Positions 1 through 9,402 are shown, counted from the stretch's first letter. The stretch: DNA of 64,000 nucleotides from Actibacterium sp. 188UL27-1 (GCF_016901225.1 NZ_JAFEUL010000016.1:42559-106558); one strand, 5' to 3'. Program-made: numbers and translations. The notes: generated by a model not told the origin, from the letters alone.

Positions 1-558
1 ACCGCTCAAAAGATCGGGCTTCAGCCAGCGCCGCGTGGTGCGTCTGACCGCATGCATCGTCAACAGCGCATAGCCCAGGATCGACACCGCATCCAGAACG
101 ATGAAAATCGCGCCATACACCACGCTTTGCAGCAACACGTTATGGTCAGGCGAGATGAAGGCAGGGAACAACGCCACGAAAAAGACAATCGCCTTGGGAT
201 TGGCAACACAGGCGAAAAACCCGGCCCAGAACGTGGCACGGCCCGACGCTTTGGCAGGCTGGCCCACGGTGCCCTCCGCCCCGAACACCGTCTGATACGC
301 CATGTAGAGTATGAAAATCCCGCCCGCGACCTGCAAGTAGGGCAGCACCATGTCAGACATGGCCATCAGGGCGGCCAGGCTGCTGACCGCGATCACGATA
401 TGCACGACGGTTCCCAACGCATCCCCCGCAGTGGCGACCAAAGCGGCCCGCGTTCCGTATTTCAGGGCCTGGGCTGTCGCAAAGGCCACGGATGGCCCCG
501 GGACCACCAGGAACAACAGCGTTGTGGTCAAAAACGCCAGAAACAGAACCGGATCCAT
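1..558 (-). CDS. LysE-family translocator, 3' end cut off by the window
   Basis: The 186 codons present, read from the ATG at 558-556, begin MDPVLFLAFLTTTLLFLVVPGPSV. This shows the first membrane segment and the VPGPS motif that mark the LysE/RhtB family of inner-membrane exporters of amino acids and their derivatives. Further hydrophobic segments follow at about residues 40-60, 70-85 and 110-130, and the family's CVANPKA-type motif lies near residue 120. Family members are about 200-210 residues, so only the last 15-25 residues should be missing. The frame stays open to base 1. The exported substrate cannot be told from sequence. The gene is divergent from the LacI gene at 821 and has no visible link to the polyol operon. 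Confidence 0.85.
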   Translation of the reverse strand, partial: MDPVLFLAFLTTTLLFLVVPGPSVAFATAQALKYGTRAALVATAGDALGTVVHIVIAVSSLAALMAMSDMVLPYLQVAGGIFILYMAYQTVFGAEGTVGQPAKASGRATFWAGFFACVANPKAIVFFVALFPAFISPDHNVLLQSVVYGAIFIVLDAVSILGYALLTMHAVRRTTRRWLKPDLLSG

Positions 559-753
559 GATCACCCCATGCCATTGCCATCGCCGTGGGCACCGTAAAGC
601 GTGTGCCTGTTGGCGTGTGTGGAAGCAGACAATACCCAAAGCCGGGCCGCCGCCACCCCCAATGCGCAGCACGCCACTGCTGTGCGATGCGACAAACAGG
701 TGACGTTTCGCTTAACGCGCGCAAGGCCTCAAACTTTACATGGGAAGAGAAAG

Positions 754-767
754 TTGTCGCGCGACAA
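754..767. promoter_or_regulatory. 14-bp perfect palindrome, probable LacI-family operator before the regulator gene
   Basis: TTGTCGCGCGACAA is a perfect dyad with the central CG usual for LacI-family operators. It lies 53 bp before the LacI start, next to a -10-like TAGATA at 773-778. It shares the form TT..CGCGCG..AA with the dyad at 1857-1870 in front of smoE. I infer that the regulator binds both sites and so controls itself and the operon. Confidence 0.6.
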
Positions 768-820
768 ATTTTTAGATACCAATCCTTGGGGGAAGGTCCA
801 GGCGCAGGCAAAGGCACGAT

Positions 821-1852
821 ATGGGCGATAGCAAGATCAGGAATATGGAGGAGTTCGCCGCCAAAAGCGGTGTGTCCCGCCCCACCGTCTCAAAATACTT
901 CAACGATCCCGGCAGCGTCCGGCCTGCGACGCGCACCCGCATCGAAGAGGCACTTAAACAGTATGATTACCGTCCCAACATCTATGCCATCAACCAGAAC
1001 CGACGCCTGACAAAGACGATCGGGATCGTTGTGCCCTACCTCGCCGATCCCTTTTTTGCCGAGATCGCGCGCAATCTGGAAAACCGCTGCCTCGATGCTG
1101 GCTTTTCCCCGTCGCTCTTCAGTTCCCACGGGCGGCCCGAGTTGGAAAACGACATCCTCGATAACCTCCGCTCCATGCGCCCGGCCGGTGTTTTGCTGGC
1201 GCCCCTGGGACGCGCCTCTGACAAGACGACCCTCGAAAAGTTTTGCGCCGACATCCCAACCGTTCTGTTCGACAGCAATATCGACGGGATCGGATCGGCC
1301 TTTATCGGCATGGATAACGGTCAATCCATCACCATGCTGGTCGATTACCTCCACCGCACCGGGGAACCGCCGTGCTTTTTCGAGATCCGCAATGCCGCCA
1401 ATCCCAACGCCAACAAACGCCGCATCGCCTATCTGAACGCGATGGCGCAGTTCCGTTTGCGCCCCCAGGTGATCAGTGTCGATGGCGCAGGCTGGGATTT
1501 TGAGGATACCGGCTATGGCGAGGGCAAAAAGGTGATCGCGGCCAAGACCTTTGCCACCAATACCGTCTTGTGCAGCAATGACCGCCTCGCCATCGGGCTG
1601 CTGTCCGCCGCGTTCGAATTGGGGATCAGTGTGGGCCACGACCCGGCCAACGCGATGCGGATCGCGGGCCATGATGATCATCCCTTTGCCCGCTTCACCT
1701 GCCCGCCGCTCACGACCGTGGCCCAGGATTATGCTGCAATCTCAGATCGCAGCGTCGAGACGCTGTTCACCATGATCGATGGCGGTGAGACGCCAAAGAC
1801 CCGCTCCGAAACCCTGTTTGACGGCACCCTGGTCATGCGCGCCTCGGCCTAA
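821..1852 (+). CDS. LacI-family transcriptional regulator of the polyol operon
   Basis: This 343-residue protein has an N-terminal helix-turn-helix at about residues 9-30 (EEFAAKSGVSRPTVSKYFND), a hinge near 50-60, and a periplasmic-binding-protein-like effector domain to the end. Length and domain order are those of full LacI/GalR regulators. A second possible start is the ATG at 845, which would remove eight residues in front of the HTH. It is followed by an operator, a promoter and the smoE operon on the same strand, so it most likely senses a hexitol such as sorbitol or mannitol. Whether it acts as repressor or activator cannot be read from the sequence. Confidence 0.9.
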   Translation: MGDSKIRNMEEFAAKSGVSRPTVSKYFNDPGSVRPATRTRIEEALKQYDYRPNIYAINQNRRLTKTIGIVVPYLADPFFAEIARNLENRCLDAGFSPSLFSSHGRPELENDILDNLRSMRPAGVLLAPLGRASDKTTLEKFCADIPTVLFDSNIDGIGSAFIGMDNGQSITMLVDYLHRTGEPPCFFEIRNAANPNANKRRIAYLNAMAQFRLRPQVISVDGAGWDFEDTGYGEGKKVIAAKTFATNTVLCSNDRLAIGLLSAAFELGISVGHDPANAMRIAGHDDHPFARFTCPPLTTVAQDYAAISDRSVETLFTMIDGGETPKTRSETLFDGTLVMRASA

Positions 1853-1856
1853 AATA

Positions 1857-1907
1857 TTTGCGCGCGTAAAGTTTTTATTGACTCCGCGTCGCGATTCTCC
1901 CTACCTT
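1857..1907 (+). promoter_or_regulatory. Promoter of the smo operon with an upstream LacI-type operator
   Basis: TTTGCGCGCGTAAA (1857-1870) is a dyad with one mismatched pair and a central CG. Eight bases later comes TTGACT (1878-1883), then an 18-bp spacer, then TACCTT (1902-1907), a good sigma-70-like pair. The first codon of smoE lies 45 bp further on. The operator directly upstream of the -35 box would suit either activation or repression. Confidence 0.6.
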
Positions 1908-1951
1908 TGTCTCAAAAAACAAGACATCCAAAGCACCATGGGAGGACAAGG

Positions 1952-3265
1952 ATGAAACTGAGACCGTCACTTTGCGTGGCGAGCGCATTGGCCATTGCCG
2001 CAAGCTCGACCGCCTACGCCGAAACCACGACATTGACCATTGCGACCGTCAACAACGGCGACATGATCCGCATGCAGGGCCTGACTGACGATTTCACCGC
2101 GCAAAATCCCGACATCGCCCTGGAATGGGTCACGTTGGAAGAAAATGTCCTGCGCCAGCGCGTCACCCAAGACATCGCCACCAAGGGCGGTCAGTTCGAC
2201 GTCATGACCATCGGCACCTACGAGGTGCCGATCTGGGGTGCGCAGGATTGGCTGGTCTCACTGAACGACCTGCCCGCTGAATGGGATGCCGATGACATCC
2301 TGCCCGCGATCCGCGGCGGTCTGACCGTCGATGGCGAACTTTACGCCGCACCGTTCTATGGCGAAAGCTCCATGGTCATGTATCGCACCGACCTGATGGA
2401 AGCTGCTGGTCTGGAAATGCCCGACGCCCCCACATGGGAGTTCATCGGCCAGGCCGCTGAAGCCATGACCGACAAAGACAACGAAGTGTATGGCATCTGC
2501 CTGCGCGGCAAAGCCGGCTGGGGCGAAAACATGGCCTTCCTCACCGCCATGTCGAACTCCTTCGGCGCGCGCTGGTTCGATGAAAGCTGGACGCCCCAGT
2601 TCGACAGCGAGGCCTGGGCGAACACGCTCAACACCTACATGAACCTGATGACCAACTACGGTCCTCCGGGCGCCTCGACCAACGGGTTCAACGAAAACCT
2701 GTCGCTGTTCCAGCAGGGCAAATGCGGCATGTGGATCGACGCCACCGTCGCGGCCTCTTTCGTGACCAACCCTGACGACTCGACCGTAGCCGACAAGGTC
2801 GGCTTTGCGCTGGCGCCGGACAATGGCTTGGGCAAGCGCGGCAACTGGCTCTGGGCCTGGTCCCTGGCCATCCCCGCGGGCTCTGACGCGACCGATGCGG
2901 CCAAGAAATTCGTCGCCTGGGCCACCAGCAAGGAATACACAGCCCTGGTTGCTGAAAACGAAGGTTGGGCCAATGTTCCACCGGGCACGCGCACGTCCCT
3001 TTACGAAAACCCGGCCTATACCGAGGCCGCGTCTTTCGCCGAGATGACACTGGGCTCCATCAACTCCGCCGATCCGACCGCACCAACGGTGGATCCGGTA
3101 CCCTATACCGGCGTGCAATTCGTGGCCATTCCCGAATTCGCGGGCATCGCGACCCAGGTCGGGCAGGAAATGTCAGCCGCCCTCGCCGGTCAGCAGACCG
3201 TCGAAGAAGCCCTGGCCAAGGCGCAATCCATCACCGCGGAAGAGATGGAAGCCGCAGGTTACTAA
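1952..3265 (+). CDS. smoE: Polyol (sorbitol/mannitol) ABC transporter substrate-binding protein
   Basis: This 437-residue periplasmic protein captures hexitols for the SmoFGK importer. The ATG at 1952 is chosen because GGAGGA (1941-1946) sits just ahead of it and it gives a clean signal peptide: a positive start (MKLR), a hydrophobic core, and cleavage after AYA at residue 23. The mature part is a family-1 extracellular solute-binding protein (TLTIATVNNGDMIRMQ... APFYGESSMVMYRTDL), which closely resembles the SmoE/MtlE group. It is the first gene of the operon smoEFGKS-mtlK. The 143-bp gap to smoF holds two strong hairpins, which would favour a high level of binding protein over permease. Confidence 0.88.
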   Translation: MKLRPSLCVASALAIAASSTAYAETTTLTIATVNNGDMIRMQGLTDDFTAQNPDIALEWVTLEENVLRQRVTQDIATKGGQFDVMTIGTYEVPIWGAQDWLVSLNDLPAEWDADDILPAIRGGLTVDGELYAAPFYGESSMVMYRTDLMEAAGLEMPDAPTWEFIGQAAEAMTDKDNEVYGICLRGKAGWGENMAFLTAMSNSFGARWFDESWTPQFDSEAWANTLNTYMNLMTNYGPPGASTNGFNENLSLFQQGKCGMWIDATVAASFVTNPDDSTVADKVGFALAPDNGLGKRGNWLWAWSLAIPAGSDATDAAKKFVAWATSKEYTALVAENEGWANVPPGTRTSLYENPAYTEAASFAEMTLGSINSADPTAPTVDPVPYTGVQFVAIPEFAGIATQVGQEMSAALAGQQTVEEALAKAQSITAEEMEAAGY

Positions 3266-3271
3266 AGCCTG

Positions 3272-3348
3272 CCGCCGCCCGTCCCCCCGGGGGCTGGCGG
3301 CGGTACGCTACTCCCCGTTCGAAGGGCACCCACTCCGGCCCTTCGAAC
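3272..3348 (+). promoter_or_regulatory. Two intercistronic hairpins between smoE and smoF
   Basis: The first hairpin pairs CCGCCGCC (3272-3279) with GGCGGCGG (3296-3303) and has a C-run/G-run inner stem. The second pairs GTTCGAAGGGC (3317-3327) with GCCCTTCGAAC (3338-3348), a perfect 11-bp stem with a 10-base loop. Neither is followed by a T-run, so they look less like full terminators than like 3'-end stabilisers or partial attenuators that raise the smoE to smoFGK ratio. Confidence 0.7.
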
Positions 3349-3408
3349 ACCCTAACCCCGCATCGCTGACTAACCCATTAACCACGCCCCGTGGACAGGA
3401 GAGGTGTC

Positions 3409-4275
3409 ATGGCCACACAGCATTCCCGCTCCGCAGCCCGCCTGATGATGGCCCCCGCCGTGGTGCTGCTCTTGGGCTGGATGCTCGTCCCGCTCACCAT
3501 GACGCTCTATTTCTCGTTCAAGAAATACTTGCCCTTGCGCGGCGGTGATCTGGGCTGGGTCGGTTTTGAAAACTACACCCGCTTCGTCACCTCCAGCGCC
3601 TTTTGGCCCAGCGTCCAGGCCACGCTCGTCATCGTGGGCGGAGTTCTTGCGATCACCGTGGTATTCGGCGTGCTGCTGGCCATGCTGCTGGATCAGCCGA
3701 TGTGGGGCCAAGGCATCGTCCGCATCCTTGTGATCGCACCGTTTTTCGTCATGCCCACTGTCTCTGCCCTGGTCTGGAAAAACATGTTCATGGATCCGGT
3801 GAATGGCCTTTTCGCCCACTTGTGGCAGGCCTTCGGACTGACCCCGGTGGAATGGCTGAGCCAAGCCTCCCTCGGGTCGATCATCATGATCGTATCCTGG
3901 CAATGGCTGCCCTTCGCAACACTGATCCTGCTGACCGCCATCCAATCCCTCGATAGTGAACAGCTGGAGGCCGCAGAGATGGACGGCGCCCCGCCCCTCG
4001 CGCGGTTCGGTTTCATCATCCTGCCGCACCTGTCCCGCGCGATCACGGTGGTCGTGCTGATCCAGACGATCTTCCTGCTGTCGATCTTTGCGGAGATTTT
4101 TGTGACCACCCAGGGCAGCTTTGGCACCCGCACGCTCACTTACCTGATCTTCCAGCGCGTGCTCGAAAGCCAGAATGTCGGCCTTGGCTCCGCTGGCGGG
4201 ATCTACGCCGTGATCCTCGCCAATATCGTCGCGCTCTTCCTGATGCGCATCGTCGGCAAGAACCTGGACGCGTGA
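3409..4275 (+). CDS. smoF: Polyol ABC transporter permease, first subunit
   Basis: This 288-residue inner-membrane protein has about six membrane segments and belongs to the MalF-type binding-protein-dependent permeases. The ATG at 3409 is preferred over a GTG at 3391 because AGGAGAGG (3397-3404) precedes it at normal spacing. The coupling (EAA) loop that contacts the ATPase is visible at about residues 185-205, with the core LEAAEMDGAPPLARF. It lies 13 bp before smoG and should form the translocation pore with it. By synteny with Rhodobacter the substrate is sorbitol, mannitol or a related hexitol. Confidence 0.87.
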   Translation: MATQHSRSAARLMMAPAVVLLLGWMLVPLTMTLYFSFKKYLPLRGGDLGWVGFENYTRFVTSSAFWPSVQATLVIVGGVLAITVVFGVLLAMLLDQPMWGQGIVRILVIAPFFVMPTVSALVWKNMFMDPVNGLFAHLWQAFGLTPVEWLSQASLGSIIMIVSWQWLPFATLILLTAIQSLDSEQLEAAEMDGAPPLARFGFIILPHLSRAITVVVLIQTIFLLSIFAEIFVTTQGSFGTRTLTYLIFQRVLESQNVGLGSAGGIYAVILANIVALFLMRIVGKNLDA

Positions 4276-4288
4276 GGAGGATCTGACC

Positions 4289-5119
4289 ATGGCCCGCGCC
4301 GTATCCCAGCAACGCAAGATCATTAACACCGTCCTGGCCTGGGCCGTCGGCCTGCTGATCTTTTTCCCGATCCTGTGGACCATCCTCACCAGTTTCAAGA
4401 CAGAGGCCACGGCCATCGCCGACCCGCCCGTGTTCCTGTTCTTCGACTGGACGCTCGAAAACTATACCGTGGTCCAGGAACGGTCCGACTATATGCGGTT
4501 CCTGTGGAATTCCGTGATCATCGCGGGCGGCTCCACCCTCCTGGGCATCGTCATCGCCGTGCCCGCCGCCTGGTCCATGGCCTTTGTCCCGTCGAAACGG
4601 ACCAAAGACATCCTGCTCTGGATGCTCTCGACCAAGATGTTGCCAGCCGTGGGCGTCCTTTACCCGATCTACCTGATCTTCATCCAGATGGGCCTGCTGG
4701 ATACCCGCATCGGGCTGACCGTCGTTTTGATGCTGATCAACCTGCCGATCATCGTCTGGATGCTCTACACCTATTTCAAGGAAATCCCCGGTGAGATCCT
4801 GGAAGCCGCGCGGATGGATGGCGCCGGTCTGCGCGAAGAGATCCTGTACGTCCTGACCCCCATGGCGATCCCCGGCATCGCCTCAACGGTACTGTTGAAC
4901 ATTATCCTCGCCTGGAACGAGGCATTCTGGACCCTGAACCTCACCGCGGCCAAGGCCGCCCCGCTCACCGCGTTCATCGCCAGCTATTCCAGCCCGGAAG
5001 GGTTGTTTTACGCCAAGCTGTCCGCCGCCTCGACCATGGCCATCGCGCCGATCCTGATCCTGGGCTGGTTCAGCCAAAAACAGCTGGTGCGCGGCCTCAC
5101 CTTTGGTGCCGTCAAGTAA
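4289..5119 (+). CDS. smoG: Polyol ABC transporter permease, second subunit
   Basis: This 276-residue MalG-type permease has an N-terminal membrane segment (residues about 11-32), further segments, and a clear EAA loop at about 170-193 (EILEAARMDGAGLREE). The protein ends RGLTFGAVK, an ending typical of this subunit. GAGGA precedes the ATG. It is the third gene of the smo operon and pairs with SmoF. The ATPase gene smoK starts 12 bp later. Confidence 0.88.
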   Translation: MARAVSQQRKIINTVLAWAVGLLIFFPILWTILTSFKTEATAIADPPVFLFFDWTLENYTVVQERSDYMRFLWNSVIIAGGSTLLGIVIAVPAAWSMAFVPSKRTKDILLWMLSTKMLPAVGVLYPIYLIFIQMGLLDTRIGLTVVLMLINLPIIVWMLYTYFKEIPGEILEAARMDGAGLREEILYVLTPMAIPGIASTVLLNIILAWNEAFWTLNLTAAKAAPLTAFIASYSSPEGLFYAKLSAASTMAIAPILILGWFSQKQLVRGLTFGAVK

Positions 5120-5131
5120 GGAGACACCAAT

Positions 5132-6136
5132 ATGGGACAAATCACCCTCGACAGTGTCACGAAATCATTCGGCGACGTGCAGGTCATCCCGCCTCTGGAC
5201 CTGACGATCGAGGATGGGGAATTCGCGGTCTTCGTCGGCCCCTCCGGCTGTGGCAAATCCACCCTCCTGCGCCTGATTGCAGGGTTAGAGGATACCACAT
5301 CGGGTGCCATCCACATCGACGGGGCGGATGCCACCGACCAGCCCCCGGCCAAACGCCGCCTGGCCATGGTGTTCCAGTCCTATGCGCTCTACCCGCACAT
5401 GACCGTGCGCAAGAACATCGCCTTTCCCATGCGCATGGCCAAGATCGACAAGGCCGAACAGGACCGCCGGATCGAACAGGCCGCCGCTGCCCTTAACCTC
5501 ACCGACTATCTGGACCGCCGCCCCGGGCAGTTGTCCGGCGGCCAGCGCCAGCGGGTCGCCATTGGCCGGGCCATCGTGCGTGAACCCGCCGCTTTTCTGT
5601 TTGACGAGCCGCTGTCGAACCTTGATGCCGCCTTGCGCGTCGGCATGCGGCTGGAGATCAGCGAACTGCATAAACGCCTGAAAACCACCATGGTCTACGT
5701 CACCCATGACCAGGTCGAGGCAATGACAATGGCCGATAAGATCGTGGTCCTGAGGGCCGGCCATATCGAACAGGTGGGCTCCCCGCTGGATCTGTACCGC
5801 GCGCCCCGCAACCTGTTTGTCGCGGGCTTCATCGGTTCGCCCAAAATGAACCTGATCGAGGGGCCCGCCGCCGCCGAACACAGCGCCCAGACGATCGGTA
5901 TTCGCCCGGAACATATCGACGTCGGTGAAACGGGCGGCACCTGGACGGGCAAGGTTGGCGTGGCCGAACATCTGGGGTCCGACACGTTCTTTCACATCCA
6001 CGAAACCGGCCTTGCCGACATGGTCACCGTCCGCGCGCCCGGCGAAGTCAATTTCAGCCACGGCGACACGATCCACCTGACGCCCCGCGCCGATCAGATC
6101 CACCGTTTTGACGCAGAAGGGCTCCGTATCCCATGA
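5132..6136 (+). CDS. smoK: Polyol ABC transporter ATP-binding protein
   Basis: This 334-residue ATPase drives the SmoFG pore. All catalytic parts are canonical: Walker [10 protein letters not shown] at 36-44, Q-loop Gln82, signature LSGGQ at 134-138, Walker B with FLFDEP at 155-160, and switch His192. A C-terminal regulatory (TOBE-like) domain fills about residues 235-334, as in MalK/UgpC/SmoK proteins. The stop overlaps the smoS start as ATGA at 6133-6136, which points to translational coupling. Its normal motifs contrast with the altered ATPase pair at 15809-18039. Confidence 0.92.
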   Translation: MGQITLDSVTKSFGDVQVIPPLDLTIEDGEFAVFVGPSGCGKSTLLRLIAGLEDTTSGAIHIDGADATDQPPAKRRLAMVFQSYALYPHMTVRKNIAFPMRMAKIDKAEQDRRIEQAAAALNLTDYLDRRPGQLSGGQRQRVAIGRAIVREPAAFLFDEPLSNLDAALRVGMRLEISELHKRLKTTMVYVTHDQVEAMTMADKIVVLRAGHIEQVGSPLDLYRAPRNLFVAGFIGSPKMNLIEGPAAAEHSAQTIGIRPEHIDVGETGGTWTGKVGVAEHLGSDTFFHIHETGLADMVTVRAPGEVNFSHGDTIHLTPRADQIHRFDAEGLRIP

Positions 6137-6900
6137 CCCAACTCACCGGCAAAACTGCCCTGATCACCGGCGGGGCCCGGGGCATCGGCGCCGCTTTCGC
6201 CAAGGCCTATATCGACGCAGGCGCCCGGGTCGCCATCGCCGATATCGACATCGCGCGCGCCCGAGAAACCGCCGCCGAAATCGGCGCCACTGCCATCGAG
6301 CTTGACGTCACCGAACAGGCCAGCATCGACCGCGCCGTGGCCGAAACGATCCAGACCCTGGGCCATATCGACATCCTGATCAGCAATGCCGCGATCTTCA
6401 CCGCCGCCCCCATCATAGAGATCGAGCGCGCAGATTACGCCCGCACCTTCGACATCAACGTCGCTGGCACGCTCTTTACCCTGCAGGCCGTGGCCCGCCA
6501 CATGATCGACCGGGGCCAGGGCGGCAAGATCATCAATATGGCCAGCCAGGCCGGACGCCGCGGCGAACCCCTTGTCGCCGTCTATTGCGCGACCAAGGCG
6601 GCCATCATCTCCCTCACGCAATCTGCCGGGCTGAACCTGATCCAGCATGGCATCAACGTGAACGCCATCTCCCCCGGTGTGGTCGATGGCGAACATTGGG
6701 ACGGGGTCGACGCCTTATTCGCGCGGTTTGAGAACAAACCACGCGGCCAGAAAAAGGCCGAAGTCGCCGCCGCCGTCCCCCATGGCCGCATGGGCCGGGC
6801 CGAGGATCTGACCGGCGTGGCCGTCTTCCTCGCCAGCGACGCGGCCGACTACATCGTGGCCCAAACCTACAACGTCGATGGTGGCCAATGGATGAGCTGA
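6133..6900 (+). CDS. smoS: Sorbitol dehydrogenase, short-chain (SmoS/PolS)
   Basis: This 255-residue short-chain dehydrogenase oxidises D-sorbitol to D-fructose with NAD (the Rhodobacter enzyme also takes galactitol and L-iditol). It has the nucleotide motif TGGARGIG at 12-19, an acidic Asp37 at the end of strand 2 that favours NAD, Asn109, catalytic Ser138, and Tyr151 and Lys155 in YCATK. Stretches such as [12 protein letters not shown] and the end [10 protein letters not shown] match the Rhodobacter enzyme closely. It overlaps smoK by four bases and mtlK by 13, so the six genes form one transcript. Confidence 0.92.
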   Translation: MTQLTGKTALITGGARGIGAAFAKAYIDAGARVAIADIDIARARETAAEIGATAIELDVTEQASIDRAVAETIQTLGHIDILISNAAIFTAAPIIEIERADYARTFDINVAGTLFTLQAVARHMIDRGQGGKIINMASQAGRRGEPLVAVYCATKAAIISLTQSAGLNLIQHGINVNAISPGVVDGEHWDGVDALFARFENKPRGQKKAEVAAAVPHGRMGRAEDLTGVAVFLASDAADYIVAQTYNVDGGQWMS

Positions 6901-8375
6901 CCCAGCCGCTGAAATTGTCCAACGCGACCCTGCCCGACCTGTCGCCGCAGGTCCGCGTGCCGCAATATGACCGCGCTGCCCTCACTCCCGGTATCGTCCA
7001 TATCGGCCTGGGCAATTTCCACCGCGCGCACCAGGCCTGGTACCTTCACCGCCTGTTCGACCAGGGCCTCAACCACGACTGGGCCATCATCGGCGCCGGC
7101 GTCCGCCCCAACGATGCCTGGCAGCGCGACAAGCTCGGGGTGCAGGACCACCTGACCACGCTGATCGAACTTGACCCCGCCGCCACCTCGGCTGAAATCT
7201 GCGGCTCCATGACTGGCTTCCTGCCCGTGGAGCCTGACAATGCTGCCCTCATTGCCCAGATGGCGGACCCGGCCATCCGCATCGTTGCGCTCACTGTCAC
7301 CGAAGGCGGATATTACATCGACCCGGCCACGGGCGGCCTCGATGCCACGCACCCCGATATCCAACATGACACGGCCCATCCCGACAGCCCCCGCACGGCC
7401 TTTGGCGCCATCGTCGCCGCCTTGAACCAGCGCCGCCGAAATGGCCACGGGCCCTTCACCGGGCAAAGCTGCGACAACCTGCAGGGCAATGGCGCGATCC
7501 TGCGCCAGACGGTCGTGTCCCTTGCGCGGCTGTCCGATCCAGACCTCGCCGATTGGATCGACGCCCAGTGCACCTTCCCCAATTCCATGGTCGATTGCAT
7601 CGTGCCCGCCACCGGCCCGGCCGAGATTGCCCTGGCCTGCAGTTTCGGCATCGACGATGCCGCTCCCGTCACCCACGAAAACTTCCGCCAATGGGTGATC
7701 GAAGATAGCTTCTGCGCCGGGCGTCCCGACTGGGACAGGGTTGGCGCCACCTTCACCAGTGATGTCCACAGCTATGAAGCCATGAAGATCCGCCTTCTGA
7801 ATGCCGGGCACCAGGTCATCGCCAATCCGGGAGAGATCCTGGGCCTGGGTACCATCGCCGATTGCATGGCCCATCCGGAGATCCGCGCTTTCTTTTACAG
7901 GATCGAACAGCGCGAGATTGCGCCCCATGTCGCCCCCGTGCCCGGCACGACACCTGACGCCTATATCGACATGATTGCCGGGCGGTTCGCCAACCCGGCG
8001 ATCCGCGACACGACCCGCCGGGTGGCCTTTGACGGCTCTGCCCGCCATACCGGATTTGTGCTGCCCATCATCCGCGATGCCTTGACCGCCGGAACCGCGA
8101 TAGAGGGGCTGGCCCTGGTCGAAGCGCTCTGGGCCCGCATGTGTGACGGCACCCGCGAAGACGGCTCCACCATCCAGCCCAACGATCCGCACTGGGCCGA
8201 TCTTCAGGCGACGGCGCGCACGGCCAGGCACCGTCCCATGGCATGGTTGGAGCAAGCGCATATCTACGGCGATCTCGCCACCGCCTCCCGCTTCGCCACG
8301 GCGTTCGAAAGCTGGCTCAACCAGCTGTGGTCCGACGGCTGCGTTGCCACCCTGCGGGCCTATTGCGCTGATTGA
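6888..8375 (+). CDS. mtlK: Mannitol 2-dehydrogenase
   Basis: This 495-residue member of the polyol-specific long-chain dehydrogenases oxidises D-mannitol to D-fructose with NAD. The N-terminal domain carries the family motif GLGNFHRAHQ at 40-49. The C-terminal domain has the catalytic pattern Lys300-x4-Asn305-x2-His308 (KIRLLNAGH). Length fits the family. The ATG at 6888 lies inside the end of smoS. It is the last gene of the smo operon. No fructokinase follows directly, so fructose must be phosphorylated by an enzyme coded elsewhere. The next gene is convergent. Confidence 0.93.
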   Translation: MDELTQPLKLSNATLPDLSPQVRVPQYDRAALTPGIVHIGLGNFHRAHQAWYLHRLFDQGLNHDWAIIGAGVRPNDAWQRDKLGVQDHLTTLIELDPAATSAEICGSMTGFLPVEPDNAALIAQMADPAIRIVALTVTEGGYYIDPATGGLDATHPDIQHDTAHPDSPRTAFGAIVAALNQRRRNGHGPFTGQSCDNLQGNGAILRQTVVSLARLSDPDLADWIDAQCTFPNSMVDCIVPATGPAEIALACSFGIDDAAPVTHENFRQWVIEDSFCAGRPDWDRVGATFTSDVHSYEAMKIRLLNAGHQVIANPGEILGLGTIADCMAHPEIRAFFYRIEQREIAPHVAPVPGTTPDAYIDMIAGRFANPAIRDTTRRVAFDGSARHTGFVLPIIRDALTAGTAIEGLALVEALWARMCDGTREDGSTIQPNDPHWADLQATARTARHRPMAWLEQAHIYGDLATASRFATAFESWLNQLWSDGCVATLRAYCAD

Positions 8376-8497
8376 AATGCAAAAGGTCAGTTCGACTGGA
8401 TGAGGATATAGCCCGACCTGGAGGGCGTTCGAAACAGTTGAGCAGCTGCCCCAGTCATCAAATCATCCGACCGCTCCACGATTTGAAATGGCGCAAA

Positions 8498-8546
8498 ATC
8501 GGCCTCCGGGGGGAGGTCGGCCGATGCCCGGCCTATCAGCCGGGCA
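8498..8546. terminator. Hairpins between the convergent mtlK and HAD-hydrolase genes
   Basis: Two stem-loops lie back to back in the 211-bp convergent gap. ATCGGCC (8498-8504) pairs with GGCCGAT (8519-8525). TGCCCGGC (8525-8532) pairs with GCCGGGCA (8539-8546) around a six-base loop. No long T-run follows on either strand, so a two-way terminator is likely but not certain. The rest of the gap shows nothing else. Confidence 0.45.
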
Positions 8547-8586
8547 GGGCATTTGATCGGCGCTGCGACCACCTTTCATACACCGG

Positions 8587-9402
8587 CTACCAAACCAACC
8601 GTTCCATCGCATAAGTGGCCGTGGCATCCCGCGTTTGTTCCCCGGCCTGAACCCCGCTTTCAATCAACACGGTCTGCACCCCCACCGCCGCCGCCCCGGC
8701 AATATCATGCACCGGGCTGTCACCGATCATCAGCACACGCGCGGGCGGCACCGCTCCGACCATGGTCAGCGCCTGGCGAAAGAACACCGCTGACGGTTTG
8801 CCGATATAGGTCACGTCGCCCCCGGCCTGCGCATAGTCCTGCGCCACCAATCCCGCGCTGAACATCGGCCCTTGGGGCGTGTATTTTACCAGATCCGGGT
8901 TCGCGCACCAAACCGGGACCCCGCGTTTGGCCAGAGGCGCCAGCCGCGCGCCATAACTCTCCCGACTGGTCCCAACGGGATCGACCCCGGCGAGCAGAAC
9001 AAGATCAGGCGCCTTCGTCCAGTCCACCATCTCAACATCAAGGCCAGCCAGCAGGTCAGCCTCGGTATCCGTCTGAACCGCATAAACCTTTGCCTTAATT
9101 GGCATTTCACCGGCGGTGAGGGCCGCGCTCAACCTGTGCCGCGCCACCTCCCCCGAACTCAGAACGCCGCTGATCAAGGTCGCGTCAAACCCGAAGCGGG
9201 CCAGTCGCGCAGCATTGGCCGCCGCTGATTTTCCAGAATTCGTGACAGCGATGATTGGAACGCCTCGGGCCACGATCCGGGTGAGGCACTCCAACGCGCC
9301 GTCGAACACGACCTGCCCGTCATGCAGGACCCCGTACTGGTCGCAAAGCACCGCATCGACCCCGTCGAGGATCTGCGAAATCCCGGTGATCCGCGTTGTC
9401 AT
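8587..9402 (-). CDS. HAD-superfamily subfamily IIA hydrolase
   Basis: This 271-residue protein belongs to the HAD-IIA group that resembles NagD and p-nitrophenyl phosphatases. Motif I is D21-Q-Y-G-V: the nucleophile Asp is kept, but the usual second Asp (DxDG) is Tyr, a change common in this subgroup (DxWGV/DxYGV). Motif II is AVTNSGKS, the motif III lysine is in YIGKPS, and motif IV is IGDSPVHD. It probably dephosphorylates a small sugar or polyol phosphate, though catalytic strength is uncertain without the second Asp. The start overlaps the kinase stop as ATGA (9402-9399). It is the last gene of the SorC operon. Confidence 0.85.
   Translation of the reverse strand: MTTRITGISQILDGVDAVLCDQYGVLHDGQVVFDGALECLTRIVARGVPIIAVTNSGKSAAANAARLARFGFDATLISGVLSSGEVARHRLSAALTAGEMPIKAKVYAVQTDTEADLLAGLDVEMVDWTKAPDLVLLAGVDPVGTSRESYGARLAPLAKRGVPVWCANPDLVKYTPQGPMFSAGLVAQDYAQAGGDVTYIGKPSAVFFRQALTMVGAVPPARVLMIGDSPVHDIAGAAAVGVQTVLIESGVQAGEQTRDATATYAMERLVW

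Noticed and set aside
353..817. 154-codon minus-strand frame overlapping the LysE-type gene
   Set aside because: The real minus-strand gene is in another frame (1-558) with membrane segments and the VPGPS motif. This one is a shadow.
3370..4416. 348-codon minus-strand open frame opposite smoF
   Set aside because: It reads as His-, Asp- and Gln-rich text without domains and lies wholly over the permease gene with its proper EAA loop and ribosome site.
8587..9402. HAD protein as a dead enzyme because of Tyr in place of the second Asp
   Set aside because: DxYGV/DxWGV is usual in this HAD-IIA subgroup, so the change alone does not show loss of activity.
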